Shown here: positions 12,901 to 24,656 of the stretch, piece after piece
Position numbering within the stretch: the stretch's first letter is position 1
Layout: each line of letters opens with the position of its first letter
From: Tetracentron sinense
Taxonomy: Eukaryota > Streptophyta > Magnoliopsida > Trochodendrales > Trochodendraceae
Direction: 5' to 3'
Length of the DNA stretch: 64,000 nucleotides
NCBI GenBank assembly: GCA_015143295.1
Contig: CM026570.1
Span: 21,025,250 to 21,089,249, forward strand
The notes under the pieces: generated by a model
The model's input: the letters and a program-made list of their open reading frames with translations, nothing else
Database searches by the model: none
What the model was told of the DNA's origin: nothing
Program-made: the position numbers and the translations under genes

Positions 12901-15900
12901 ATGCACGGTTTTCCATTGCCTAGCCCAGTTGAAGGACAACTGCTGGCTAGGTTGAGGGAATCAGTCTTCCCTGGAATAAGTTAAATCAAAGAAACAATGC
13001 AAAACGTCTTGAGGTTTCGACTTTACCACAAGAAACAGGCCCTTAAAAATCAGGAAAATACCGAATAGAACAAATAATTAGTGGTGAATTTGAATTTGAA
13101 ATTAAAATTTTATTTTCTCAAAGAATTATCCCTAAGAAAAAAAAAGAGAGTTGAAACCCAAGTCCTTTATCCCCTTGGCCAAACAGTTGTTAATTGCTCT
13201 GTACCAGTAAAAGCTTGAGAGGGCAGACCTAACCTTTCATCCAAACACCCCCCAATAGATCAACCCTTCATTTCCAAGAAGGATATGAAGGTAGAGAAAT
13301 GCTAGGGGCACATAATTGACTCTTTCTCTCTCTGAGTGATTCAAAAGATGCATGGCTCTTACCTATTATGTCCAAAGCATGCAAACAACTATAGAAGTCA
13401 GAAACAAATGGACGATCTTCAATTTTAGCGGCCGCAACAGAGATAACAACTGCTACACCACATATAGCTTTCTCTGTGTCATTCGTGTTTACTCTAAACT
13501 GCGCCAACTGGTGATCCCTAGCATCTATTATAGCTTGGGTGCATTTCGGGCACGCATAGTCGAATGAAGAGTTGAGCTGAGAACAATTATCTAAGGCCTC
13601 CCGATACTGATTATCATTTTCAAAGGATGATAAGGAGAAGCTAGAGCACTTGCTACTTCCTGAATACAGTTTATCGAAGCCGCACGAGCGAGTGTTCGAT
13701 GAGTTTTGCCTTTGAAACGAGCCGCTGCAGTTATTCCAGTCAGCTTGCCCAAGGAAGATGGCATTTGTGTCACGGGCCTGCAGTGCTAAGGCTTGAGATA
13801 AGGCAGTGAGGGCATTTCGACAGCAAACCGTGGTGGGGAAGCTGTTCCAATCACTTATTTTCTCGTCGATGCCCACGCATTCTCCGGCCGGTTGGAATGG
13901 GTATTCTTTGAAATTTAACCCACAAGCTGCAAGAAAAGTACTAGTTATGGTTCAGAGGAATGGCTTAACTTTGGTGCTTGTTTCAAGGGTTTAACTGAGG
14001 ATGCAAGTCGAGTTGACTCGGATGAATCAGCGAGTCAACCAGGTGTCTATAGTGCTAGAAAACAATTCCTATTTAACCTCAAAGGGTAGCTCAGTTGGCA
14101 AGGGACCATGCTTAACTTTTGCTATCCCCTTGGGGGCCACCTCTAGAAGATTTCATAGTTCTCATGGGCCTTGGGTTTACCTAATCTATCCAAAGGGTGG
14201 GCTTGGGTTCCAAGTTACAAATATATATATATATTTGCAATAATATTTTTTTAGAATAATTATTAACATAGCAATCCAAAAATTACCTTGGAAGGGTATT
14301 TATAGAAAAATGTACTATTAAAAAGATGAGCCATAGTTCACTCGAATCACTCCACTGACGAGGGGCAAACTAGTGCTCCTGAACTATTGCTCCTCCTCTC
14401 ACAAAGCCCTTCAACTGACATGAACTCGGTTTAAAATTCTTTTAAACATGTGATTACCTTTTTCTTATTCTATATATTTTTCTAAAAACCAAGAGTAGAT
14501 GGGTGAACCCTAAGGGTGAGTGGCTCTTAACTAGAGTTAAAGTGAGTTAAATGACGGACACGTGACAAGTAAACGGAGCCGAGATGCACCTCCTCACGTC
14601 ACCGACCAAGGAGGTGATTATTTTCCTAAAAAGATACTCATTCTTTGTGTTCATGATTACCAACCTACTACTTCCCAAGCAATTTTTGGGTTGATCTCGT
14701 CATAGTTGATCTCTATTATTATTATTAATATTTTAAATATCCTAAAATGAGTCAAAGATTTCTACGGTCACATGTAACCTTTTTTCTTTTCCTTTTTGGA
14801 AAATATATCCTCAAGACTGCTTGGAATTCTTCCTGTTACGTCCCCACAAATTAACACTTGTCCCTTTCAATACCCCTGGATTGATTAAGATTCACTAACC
14901 CGCAAGGTTCAACCAATGTTTTCATAACTGGACCAATCGTGGGTGGCTGATTCCCGGTTCAACCTGTTAAATCGGTTTGGTTGGATGGTGACATTTTATT
15001 AATAAAAATTATTATTTTCTCATTTTTCCTATTTTTTGGCCAGTTCTACTGGTTTTTATCACCGGTCCAGTTCTTTAGCCGATTTTGAATTGATTCCGAT
15101 TTTGATGGTTTTTGGAACTGTCAACTTGACCGGTTCCTAGTTTATCCGGTTCAATCAACCAAGCTGGCCGGTCCGGTCCAATTTTCAAAACATTGGGTTT
15201 AACCATCTAACTTTTGTTTTTAAAAAAATATTTTAAAAAATATTAACTCTTTTTTTTTTTTGACAACTAAAAAAAAAAATTAACTCTAGAGGCTAAAGTT
15301 GTTAACAAGAATTAAAAACGAACACATAAAAAGGATTTGTGTTGAAGTTCGGTTATAACCATAGAAGATTCCAAGTCTATCCTCAAAATGAGTTTTACTA
15401 TATACAGAAGCATTGGTTCAAGAGATTAGCGGTCCGTTATGTATATGAAGAGATTAGTAGACCACGAGGTCTGCTATGTATCTGATTGTTGTGTCCTTGT
15501 GTTCTGTATAACATTTCTTTAACCCTAGTTAAGCTTAACTAATTAAAGTTAATATTTTTTTTTCTAAAATCCAAGGTTGGATTATTTAACTGAGTAAATA
15601 TCAACCACGGTTGGTAAGTGTTAAAAAGTGGGGTGTGGGTTGGTAAGTGTTAAAAAGTGAGGTGTGGGCTAATAAGGATCGACACCTCATTACATTGTAG
15701 AAATACGGGGTAATTTAAGAATTTTCCATCTGAGAATTATTTAAAAGAAATATGGGATTGTTAGCCCTATTCTTAGTCAACCTCTACTCTCACCCTCCAG
15801 CAACCACTTGCCCAATTTTTTTTGTGAGAGAGTGCTTTAATTTAGTGGAGGGTGAGAGTAACCTATAAAGGCTTACTGAGAGTAGCGCTAACAGATATAT

Positions 15901-16395
15901 TATGAAAATTTCAAAATACCCGTTTCAATATTTTGGGGGAGCTCCGGTTATCTTTAGAACCAGAGCTTTGTTTATATTTAAGGAAAATGCTAGTGAGACC
16001 GCAAAAGGCCGAGATCACACCGAGACTATGCATGTGATGCATTGATCTCAAAATTTTAGAAACGGATTTAATGAAATTTTGAGATCCGTGCATCACAAGC
16101 ACCGGACCCTTTGCGGTCTCATAGCAAAGTCTTATTTTTAAACTCTAAAGAAAATTCCATCAACAACAACTAAAGGATAAATAAGTGAATGATTGTGGTT
16201 TTCTTTATCTGATTCCTCATTATCTCCAAAGAGTTGGAGAGATATTTATAGAAAATGGTGTTGAGGAGGAAAAAGAAAGAATAAGGACGATGAATGAAGA
16301 CCTGATGGATCGTCAGGAGAAGCCCATGAGGTGATATCAATGAAGAAAATAGCAGTGCAAAAGAAGGCGAGCTTTGAGGGGCTCCTTGTTTTCAT
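9906..16395 (-). CDS. SPARK-type receptor-like protein kinase, 8 exons
   Basis: My exon model, with all phases consistent: 16395-16302, 13926-13363, 12134-12024, 11953-11627, 11529-11414, 11089-10829, 10291-10091, 9974-9906. It totals 1,743 nt and 580 aa. All introns are GT-AG. Residues 1-26 form a signal peptide with a hydrophobic FFCTAIFFI core. The ectodomain (about 33-219) has 12 cysteines including a CC pair, CGF and CPKC, fitting the SPARK domain of plant kinases such as At1g11050-like and ARK1-type proteins. One membrane helix is at 225-243. The kinase (about 270-550) shows GAGSAGRV, VAIK (K309), HRDIKLTN (D402), DFG (420-422) and MDPEY, so an RD-type active Ser/Thr kinase at the plasma membrane is expected. 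A TATA-like CTATCTATATC lies about 85 bp upstream of the start. Ligand unknown. Exon 1 is the least certain, but its phase and signal peptide fit well. Confidence 0.85.
10378..10532. mobile_element. MITE (TGCTACTGAGACC family), kinase intron 6
   Basis: 155 bp with about 45-bp arms: TGCTACTGAGACCACAAAGG at left and the complement at right ending CTCAGTAGCA. The centre (GGATCTCAAAATTT against AAAATTTGAGATCC) is also paired, so almost the whole element folds back. Relatives at 15988-16126 and 29736-29874. Flanks are both T-rich, so the target duplication is ambiguous. Confidence 0.75.
12187..12209. repeat. AT dinucleotide microsatellite
   Basis: An (AT)n run of about 22 bp in kinase intron 2, 50-75 bp upstream (in gene direction) of the membrane-helix exon. 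Confidence 0.8.
12569..12769. mobile_element. MITE in kinase intron 2
   Basis: 201 bp with near-identical arms of 46 bp: left TACCTCTGGCAGCTGCCCGA, right its complement with two differences, ending CCAGAGGTA. Each arm itself contains the hairpin GCCCGAGCTTAGCGCTCGGGC. No clear target duplication. Confidence 0.75.
12889..13253. mobile_element. MITE-like element (GGGCGTGTTTGG), kinase intron 2
   Basis: Left end GGGCGTGTTTGGATG, right end CATCCAAACACCCCCC. Terminal GGGNGTGTTTGG is typical of many plant MITEs (Tourist/PIF and hAT types). Inverted repeats are short (about 15 bp) and no target duplication is clear. Confidence 0.5.
14081..14240 (+). mobile_element. possible tRNA-derived SINE fragment
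   Basis: AAAGGGTAGCTCAGTTGGCA contains a good Pol III A box (TAGCTCAGTTGG, 14087-14098). A poor B-box-like GGGTTCCAAG occurs about 110 bp later, too far for a normal promoter, and the sequence ends in an AT run rather than a clear A tail. No target duplication. Lies in kinase intron 1. Confidence 0.3.
14914..15195. mobile_element. hAT-type MITE, nested in an F2-like repeat
   Basis: 282 bp, left end CAATGTTTTCATAACTGGACC, right end complement TTTTCAAAACATTG. Flanked by GGTTCAAC and GGTTTAAC, an 8-bp duplication with one transition, as expected for hAT. The flanks join to recreate an F2-type MITE sequence (GATTAAGATTCACTAACC...), so it inserted into that repeat. In kinase intron 1. Confidence 0.7.
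15759..15893. mobile_element. small MITE, kinase intron 1
   Basis: 135 bp. Left TGTTAGCCCTATTCTTAG, right complement ending AGTAGCGCTAACA, with an inner pair CTCTCACCCTCCA/TGGAGGGTGAGAG. GAT directly flanks both ends, a possible 3-bp duplication. Confidence 0.6.
15988..16126. mobile_element. MITE (TGCTACTGAGACC family), kinase intron 1
   Basis: 139 bp, starting TGCTAGTGAGACCGCAAAAGG and ending TTTGCGGTCTCATAGCA, with the family's central GATCTCAAAATTT fold. More diverged than the copy at 10378-10532; it sits about 175 bp downstream of exon 1 in gene direction. Confidence 0.65.
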
Positions 16396-16679
16396 CTCCG
16401 CAAGCTTTGTTAATGGCCTTGGTGACGTTCGAACAAGAGAAATCAGAAATTTTTTCGTAGAGAAGACTCGAGTTGAGGAGATATAGATAGTTTTTCATTG
16501 TAAATCACGACACATGGATATTCCCCGTTTTTTTCTAAGACTAAAAACAGGGTCGGTTTCCTTGTTCTTCACAGTCTATCACTTTGAGTTTGCGGATTTC
16601 ACAAGAGTATCAATATTAAATTTTCAAATTTTTTGGGGAATGATATGATGTTTGATGGTGCTACATAATATTTTGCAAG

Positions 16680-17019
16680 AGCCAGTCGGGATTGAACTCA
16701 GGAAGAGTTCAATCGCATCCACATGTCAACTTGTTTCCATTTTAACCAATATCAACCGTGGTTAAGATTCACTAATCTTTAGGGTTCAACAATCTAACCT
16801 TGGTTTTTAGGAAAAAACATTTTAAAATAATTGACCCTAAGGTTAAGAAATTTTAACCTTAGGGTTAATTTTTTTCGAAAAAGTATTTCTAAAAACTAAG
16901 GTTAGATTGTTGAACCCTAAGGGTTAGTGAATCTTAACTATAGTTAATAGGGGTTAAAAATGACACATGTTAACCTGTGGATGCAATTGAACTCTCCCTG
17001 AGTTTAATCACGATTGGCT
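16680..17019. mobile_element. foldback MITE, family F2
   Basis: Second copy of the 2205-2565 family. Left arm AGCCAGTCGGGATTGAACTC...AGAGTTCAATCGCATCC, right arm the complement ending CGATTGGCT, with internal pairs AACCTTGGTTTTTAG/CTAAAAACTAAGGTT. It lies upstream of the kinase start (gene on minus), about 285 bp from the ATG. Confidence 0.65.
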
Positions 17020-17511
17020 GTGATTCGATCTCCTATTTTGCTCATACTCATTTATTTTGCTCATCGTTATAGCAAGAATGAAAAACGAAATGAAAGGGTT
17101 GGAAGGAGGCTCAAAAAATAATTGGAAAATGTGCCCAAAATCTCATTATATTAGGAGATTAACTATGAACAGAGCCAATGGAGAAACACAAACAAATGAC
17201 TTATGGGAAGGGTAATTGGTAATTATAAATATTAAAGAAGAGTATTTGTGCCACTTAAATTATTTTTCTATAAATCCCAAAATACCTCTTTATAGGCATT
17301 TTTTGTATCACTCTAATTATCTCTTCAAGAAAGCCTTGTTCATAGTTAATCTCTTATATTAGTATCGTCAGCCATAGATTAGATTTTTATGTACATGAGA
17401 TAGGAGTGGAAAATTAGGCATCACTAAGTTATAATCCTAACTATACTTGTTTAGAGTCCACAACTTATGTTGTAGACTTGAATTTTCCGATCACATCCTA
17501 ACACGCATAAC

Positions 17512-17862
17512 TAGGGCTGTATTCAGGCTGGGCTTGGCCAAGCCCGGCTCGGCTTGAAGTAGCTTGATTGAGGCCCGAAGCCCGGCTCGGCCCGAAAACA
17601 GGTTCGATTGTGTGGCCCCAAAAAAAAAATTGGCTTGAAGCCAAGCTCGGCCCGAATTGATTCAACTCAAGCCGGGCTTGGCTTGGCTCGAGCTCTGCTT
17701 GAATCCTTTTTTTTAAAAATAAAAATAAAATTTTATATTATTTATATATATAATAATGATATATATATTTTTATTTTTTAAAATAATTTTCGAGCTGATC
17801 TCGGGCCGAGCCGAGCCGAGCCAAGACGCACCAACGGGCCAATCGGGCTTTGTGCAGCCCTA
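17512..17862. mobile_element. hAT-type MITE with perfect 8-bp target duplication
   Basis: 351 bp from TAGGGCTG to CAGCCCTA, flanked on both sides by CGCATAAC (17504-17511 and 17863-17870). Ends are rich in GGGCTTGGC/GCCGAGCC inverted motifs around an AT-rich core. Terminal sequence and 8-bp duplication are the hAT signature. No coding capacity. Confidence 0.85.
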
Positions 17863-18431
17863 CGCATAACCCTCTTTAACTACTAAACAGGACGACAAGC
17901 TTCCTTAGACCTAATGTGAAAAAAGCGAGCATCCCACCTTGTAATTAAGTAGCTTCCCTCCATCTTTATGATCTTCCAAGTTGAATGATCATAATCAATA
18001 GCTTAACTTCCTAAATTATTTTTCAATTATTTGCATATTTATGCAGCCAATCAAAGTTTTTTGGAAAATAATTAATATACCTCAGATCTCCATTTGCAAA
18101 TGCAATGACTAGTCCACGTCCCACTTTGAAATTCTCATCAAAGTTGGTGAGTATTTAAGAATGGGTTAGAACCATTGAGGACAAATCATTATGTTTGCAA
18201 ATGGATATCCTAAGTACGCCTATCATGGCTTAATTTTTTTTTGGTTAAATTCTAACACTTAAACTCACTCACACATGGTAAGGCCAACACACGCGGGAGA
18301 TAGCCCCCCTCTTCAAGAGATAGGCCTTTCGAAGAGGTGTGTTGGACTTTGTCTCAGGGCAGCAGTCAATCAATTCAACAGTCTAAATTTAACGGCTTGT
18401 CTGCCAAGCATTTAATCTGATTGTTGTGAGT

Positions 18432-18612
18432 AATGTATAAGCTCCGACCATTTTAGTTAGAGGACTGAGAAGAGATCTTCTAAGCTTATTTTTATTTAGA
18501 GGACACTGCAGTAAGCTTAGAAGAGGATCTCTTCAAAAAAATGTATAAGCTCCCACCATTTTAGTTAGAGGACTGAGAAGAGATCCTCTTCTGAGCTTAC
18601 TGCAGTGTCCCC
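18432..18612. repeat. mixed direct and inverted repeat
   Basis: AATGTATAAGCTCC and the following 30 bp (TTTTAGTTAGAGGACTGAGA included) occur at 18432 and 18539. Between them GGACACTGCAGTAAGCTTAG (18501-18520) is the inverse of the segment ending the second copy (CTGAGCTTACTGCAGTGTCC). Looks like a rearranged or partly duplicated MITE. Confidence 0.65.
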
Positions 18613-18974
18613 CTGTCTTTTTTAATCCTTGTTTAACCATGGTTAAATTTAATCAAGTTAAAATAAGTATATTTGTTTTTTTTGTAAAAATCATGGTTAG
18701 ATTACTTAACTCTATGGGGCTAACCACAGTTGATGCATGGTAAAAAAAGGGATTAGACCAATGAGGTCACTGGGTCCGTTTCTAAGCTTGGGTCCGTTTT
18801 CCATTTCCCTTTTAGTTTTGCTAGGAGTTTAATTGGACGGTGAGGATCATGAAGAATGTACAAAGCGTAAAGGCACCGCCATCCATAGGAGCCGTATCAC
18901 ACTAGGCCAACCTCCCGATAAGATATCTTTGCAGGTCTAGGTAGGTAGCCTGTATCCAAGTCCTTGTATTTATC

Positions 18975-19403
18975 TATGGATCGGATCATGATCCGGATCC
19001 GGATCCGATCCAATTAGCCGGACTTTGGACCCTATATGTGATCCATCGGATCAGAGTTGGATTGGATCGGTGGAATCCGATTATAATCGGATCGGATTTG
19101 GATATAGGGTGATCTGATCTGATTATATTAATTTTTTAAAATTATTTTAAATATATTACTTAGATTTTCTATGTATAAAATATTAATTTTGAAAAAATTA
19201 ACATTAATTAGAGTTAATTAAGGTATTATTAAATTTTATATTATTAAAATAGATTTTTTTAAAAAAATTAACCTTATTCGGATCGGATTCGGATCAGACA
19301 AAATGTAATCGGATCAGGTTCAGATCAGTTACTTCATGATCCGACGGATCTCGGATTCGGATCTAGGTAGATCCGGTCCGAATCCGACCCGTTGATAGCC
19401 CTA
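18975..19403. mobile_element. hAT-type MITE rich in GGATCCGGATC
   Basis: 429 bp, flanked by TATTTATC and TATTTATT (8 bp, one transition). The right end reads, inverted, TAGGGCTATCAACGGGTCGG, a common plant hAT terminus; the left end has lost this motif. Ends carry many GGATCGGAT/ATCCGATCC motifs flanking an AT-rich core. Confidence 0.7.
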
Positions 19404-20491
19404 TATTTATTGCCAATGGCAGAGAAGCAAGTACAATACAATGTTTTCGTAACGGGATCGCCGTCGAACCGTGTGGGTGGGTAAATGATATTCAGTGGAG
19501 TCAGCTGGTCAGAAGTTAGCATGGGCAGTGAAGCTCTTGCTGCTCGTACCCGAGAGCGGATTGGAGCCCAGACCTTCCCCTTGGAAGGCCACACCCCTAC
19601 CACTCACGCAAGAGGCGTGCTGTTGTTCAACGAGTTCGATTGTGCCTTTTTATTAATAATAATATTTTTTTTTTCATTTTTTCTGGTCGATTCTACCGAT
19701 TGAACCGGCCGGTTTTGGCAAACTCAGCTCTGCTAGTTTTGAAACAAATCTAGTTTTGCGGTTTTTGACTTGATTGGTTCTGGTTTTACCAATTCAATCG
19801 GCCCTCTAGTCCGATTTTCAAAAGACTGGTATGATATATGGTAGACTCGTGCTTTAAAGGATACAGAACCATTAATAGTCCGTGACAACATGGACCTTGT
19901 TTCCTTTTAATTCGAGAATTCCCACAATGGATTGGACTATGATGTTCTTGGGTAGTTTATTCTTTAATCAATACGTCCCCTACCCTAAAAAAAATATTTT
20001 GATTTTGATTTTTTGTACGAGAAATGCTACCGAGACCATATGATCATAGGACTCAAGACAGTTCTTGAGAATCCGTGATCCCAAAGCCTAAAAAATTTTA
20101 GGTCCACATTAATTGTTCATCACTTGGTCAAGTAAAATAACTTGATTCAAGTAACATTATTGATATCATGTAACTAACACACATTCTCTAAGCACACAGC
20201 CAGGCCTAAGGTAGTTGCTAAGGTGTCATAAGGGTAAGTCCAAGTAACCACTCTAAAAGGACAGCTTAAGGAGGGTTCATGGCCCCTTAAACACCCTGTG
20301 AAGAATTGTATAGTATAATCATTAGTCAAGTAACTTTTTTTATTGATCCTAATCACTATCTACTTAGGTTAGGGGTAGAAGGTTAGTAGGGTTAGTACTC
20401 ATGGTGGGTGTCAACAACCACACCAAAGACTCGAACACGAGTCACATGACCAAACGGAGGAGGTTGCAGTGGAGCAAACCCTCTGGAACCA
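19404..20491. other. noncoding; degenerate MITE sequence
   Basis: No gene. 19680-19830 contains GAACCGGCCGG and GATTTTCAAAAGACTGG, resembling an end of the 14914-15195 hAT family. 20031-20100 resembles a half copy of the TGCTACTGAGACC family. The 5' end of the adjacent LINE is not identifiable here. Confidence 0.4.
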
Positions 20492-21180
20492 ATGAGTATC
20501 ATCTGTTGGAACTGTCGGGGAATAGGGCCAGCCCCGACAGTTCGGGTTCTAAAGGAGCTCATTCGTATTCATAGGCCTGAAGCATTTCTCTTTATTGAAA
20601 CAAAAGCTAGAGCAGCCAACATGGAAAATTTGGCAAAAAAACTTCATTTTGACAAGGTTTTCACCCATGATCTTAGAGGGATTACGGGAGGTTTAAGCAT
20701 CATGTGGAACAATCCGTGGCATATAGAGATTATCAATGCATCTGATAATCTTATCCAAGCTAAGGTGACTACAGGGGGAAACAAGAAACAAGCAGAGTTG
20801 GGCACTATCCTTAATTTATGGCCCCCCTGAAGCCGGACAGAGGCTTCAATTTTGGGATTCAATCAAAAGCATTCCATCCATCAATTGTAGGCATTTATGG
20901 GTGGGGGATTTCAATGAAATCCTTCAGCCTCACGAGAAAGGAGGCAGGAAAAAAACCCGAAAAAGATAGCGGCGTTTAGATCCTTTATTCAAGCTCATCA
21001 ACTCATGGATTTGGGTTGTCACGGCAATCCCTTCTCTTGGACTAACAAGCGGGCCGGTGATGCAAGTATAAGGGAAAGATTAGACCAAGCTCTTAGCACT
21101 ACTGATTGGCGACAAGAATTTGAAAACGCAACAATCACTCACTTCCCAATTATTGGCTTTGATCACTGTCCCCTCAAAGT
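20492..21180 (+). pseudogene. LINE endonuclease domain, two frameshifts
   Basis: Starts MSIICWNCRGIG, with the Asn of WNCRG and the Glu of FIETKA as in exonuclease-endonuclease-phosphatase folds. A frameshift near 20815 leads to a frame with GDFNEILQPHEKGG (near 20901). A second near 20955 in an A-run restores MDLGCHGNPFSWTN. The final SDH motif appears as GFDHCPL, losing the Ser. The domain nicks target DNA to prime reverse transcription; here it cannot be translated intact. Confidence 0.85.
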
Positions 21181-22962
21181 TACTCTTGATCCTTCTCCAG
21201 CAAGGCGAAAACATCACTTTAAATTTGAAGCTATGTGGACCACCCACGAAAACAGTAAAAAATTTATAGACAAAGCTTGGAAATCTGAGTGCAACGGTTC
21301 TGCTATGTTTACAGTTTGCCAACACATTCGTCATTGTAGGGAGGATTTAAGGAAATGGAACAGAGATGAGTTTGGTGATATTCACAAACGCAAGAGGAGG
21401 CTTATGGAACAAATTGAGGAGTTGCAACATCAGTACCAAACTCCTAGCATCCAGCTCGAAGAAGTAGCGTTGCAAAAGGAACTAGACCTGACCCTGAGGC
21501 AAGAAGAAATGTTTTGGGCTCAAAAGTCTCGAGTCAAATGGTTGCGTGAAGGGGACTGGAACACCAAGTTTTTTCATTTATCTACTATCCAGTGCCGACA
21601 TACTAACAAGATCGAGAGCATTACCAATGAACAAGGGGAAATTTTCTCTAAATCATCTGAGATTGATGAGTGCATTTTGCAGCATTTTGAAAATCTTTTC
21701 ACTTCATCACATTTATCTAATAATCATGAGAATTTTGATGACTTGCCAATTACAATGACTAATCAAATGAACGAGGAGCTATGTCGAGACTTAAGCAATG
21801 AGGAGATCAAGCATGTTGTTTTTCAATTGGGACCCACAGAAGCTCCAGGCCCAGACAGGATGCCATCTTTATTTTACCATCATTATTGGGAAATAGTCGG
21901 CCCGCAGGTGATTCAAGCAGCTAAAAGCTTTTTCAACCAAGGGTTTTTATTAAGGCAAGTAAATTTCACTCATATCATTTTGATTCCAAAAGTGCCTAAT
22001 CCCCAAAACATAGGTCAATTAAGGCCTATTAGCCTTTGCAATGTCTTATACAAGATCTTTGCGAAGATTTTAGTTAATCAAATGAAAAATATGATGGAGG
22101 ACATTGTCCATCCATCTCAGAGCGCCTTTATCCCAGGGCGGAGCATCCAAGAGAATATCTTTATTACTCATGAGATGCTCCATCATATGAAGACCCAACC
22201 TAAGAAAGCTAAATGAAATATGGCTATTAAACTTAACATGAACAAAGCATATGATAGATTGGAATGGGGCTTTATCGAGATCGTTCTCAGGAAAAGCGGA
22301 TTTTGTGATAAATGGGTCCAACTCATTATGCAGTGTATTACGACAGTTAACTTCTCTATTCTCATTAACGGGCAAGCCAAAGGCTTTATCTCTCCAACTA
22401 GGGGTCTTAGACAAGGTGATCCTCTATCCCCCTATATTTTTATCATTGCCTCTAACTTTTTATCACATTTGATTGATAGGGCTAAAAGTCAAGGAGCCAT
22501 TTCTAGAATATCAGTAAGACGCACGAGCCCATCTATCACTCATAGTTTTTTTTGCTGATGATAGCATTTTGTTTTGTAAGGCTACCCCACAAGAAGCTAG
22601 CAATATGGCAGAGATCCTCAAAGAGTTCGGGTTGATATCTGGCCAAAAAATCAATTACAACAAATCAGACATTATTTTCAGCAAACACACTCCTCTCAAA
22701 ATCGAGAAAATGATTAGCAAAATTATGAAGATCAAGGTTTTAAAAGGTGCTGGGACGTACCTCAGGCTACCATCAGTGTTTGGAAAGTCAAAAGCTAACT
22801 TATTTTCAACCATCAAGGAAAGAATATTGAGCAAGATTCAAAGTTGGAAGGGGAAATACCTTAACAAAGCTGGAAGACATGTTCTTATTAAAGCAGTGGT
22901 ACAATCTATTCCTGCCTATGCTATGAGCTGCTTTAAGCTTCCCATCAAGCTGTGTAAGGACA
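21181..22962 (+). pseudogene. LINE reverse transcriptase, stop plus frameshift
   Basis: Motifs in order: coiled linker with KSRVKWLREGDWNTKFFH, GPTEAPGPDRMPSLFY, ILIPKV, LRPISLCNVLYKIFAKIL, SAFIPGRSI, LNMNKAYDRLEW, TRGLRQGDPLSPYIF, and the catalytic FADD. An in-frame TGA at 22214-22216 cuts the protein just before the YDRLEW block. A T8 run at 22546-22553 carries one extra T, shifting the frame immediately before FADD. Related to plant L1 second-ORF proteins. Confidence 0.9.
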
Positions 22963-23903
22963 TCAACTCGGAGGTAGCTAATTTTTGGTGGGGCCAAGAT
23001 CATACTAGAAGGAAGACCCATTGGATTAACTGGAGGACAATGTGTGAGAACAAAGCGGGAGGGGGCGGGGGTTTTAGAGACTTAGTCTCCTTTAATAATG
23101 CTCTGCTGGCAAAACAAGGATGGAACCTCATTATGAACCCTGAATCTCTTTGGGGTCGATTAGCAAAGAGTATATACTTCCCTCAGGGATCCTTTATTAC
23201 AGCTAAAACTGGGGCTCACCCATTATGGGCTTGGAGAAGCATCCTAGCCGGGCGTGAGGTTCTCAATATGGGACTCAGGTGGAACTTAGCAAATGGTAAA
23301 TCTATCAATCCATGGGCGGAGGCTTGGGTGCCCACCCTCCCAAACTTTAGGGTGGCTTCCCAAAAACCATTTCCTTGCCAATGGAGCAAAGTTGCAGATT
23401 TCATAGATTTTGGAAATGGGGATTGTTATTGGGATAGGTTAGCTAATGGTTTCAACCAAGATGAGATAAAGGAAATTGTTAAAGTCCAATTTAGCACTCA
23501 CGATGGTAGAGATGAGATTGTTTGGCATTTTGAGAAGAAAGTGAATTTTTCGGTCCGATCAGCTTATCACTTACAACGAGAGCACATCTCGGACATGAGA
23601 GGAGGAGTTCCTAGTACATCAAACACTCTTTCTCATCATGAGTTGAAGTATTTGTGGAAGCTACCCATACCAACCAAAATTACCTGGTTCATATGGCACT
23701 GCCTTCGGGAAGCGATTCCCACTTGCAAGGCACTTTTCAAGAGAAGAATCACATTCGATCCTCACTGCCAGAATTGCCAGGGTATTGAAGAGGATGTCAC
23801 CCATCTCATTTTCGAATGTCCTTTAGCTCGTAGTGTATGGTGGGGATCCTCTTTATCTTTAAGGACGGATCACAGCACTCACAGGAATATGAAGGATTGG
23901 TGA
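22963..23903 (+). pseudogene. LINE zf-RVT region
   Basis: Continues the frame opened after FADD and ends at TGA 23901-23903. The segment ends with the zinc-binding block of plant LINE polyproteins: YLWKLPIPTKITWFIWHCL, then CQNCQGIEEDVTHLIFECP, with Cys and His ligands preserved. A second stop (TAG 23910-23912) follows within four codons. Confidence 0.8.
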
Positions 23904-23912
23904 AAGCATTAG

Positions 23913-24656
23913 GTGACTTTGCAATTGGATGCAAGTGAAAAAACTTCTTATCTCACTCGGTGTGCGACTATAATGTGGTCGCTTTGGAAGGCTCGCAATG
24001 CTAAGGTTTTCCAAGTCTCCTCTCTAAATCCGATGCAGATTATTCAATTTGCTGAAAATTTAGCTACAGAATGTCTTCAAGCTAAAGAGAACAATGCCAA
24101 CAATTCTTTGACAGTCCATCACACTCCTTCTAACCAAAGTTATCTTCGGCCTTCAACACAGCCTGGCTGGATTAGGATTCAGTCGGATGGTGCTTTCTTA
24201 CCTACTGGCCACTTGGTGGGAGCAGGAGTTATAGCTAGAAGCCATAATGGGTCGATCTTGAAGGGAATCATCCAGGGGCTTCCTGGCGGATCTGCATTGA
24301 CTGCCCAGGCCACAGCTCTTCGTCTTGCAACTTCCCTTGCAGTCTCTCAAGGTTGGAGGAAAGTGGAATTTGCCTCTGATTGTGCGGCCTTTGTAGACCT
24401 CATTCGAAAGCCTGATTCTAAGGATCCTGCAGAAATCTCGGCCACATTGGGAGATATTCGCTCAGACCTCCATAACATACCTCACCATGTTGTGATTCAC
24501 ATCCCTCGGCATGCTAATTCTTGGGCTTATAAGCTGGCCCATCATAGCTTGAGCTTCAGTCATGACAGAACTTTTCACCCTCACAGGCTATCTCCTTGGC
24601 AGTGTAGATCAATTTTGTCTTTCAGGACCTCCCAATATGTATCTTCTGGTTCTTAA
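23913..24656 (+). pseudogene. LINE C-terminal RNase H
   Basis: Plant-type RNase H fold: QSDGAF (first Asp present), SALTAQATALRLA where the usual EA is QA, FASDCAAF (third Asp present), IPRHANSWAYKLAHHSL where AD is usual. Two of four expected catalytic acids are thus replaced, so the domain would be inactive even if translated. The open frame itself is unbroken. Confidence 0.8.

Noticed and set aside
14081-14160. Possible tRNA gene (TAGCTCAGTTGG)
   Set aside because: No cloverleaf can be drawn and no B box at normal distance.
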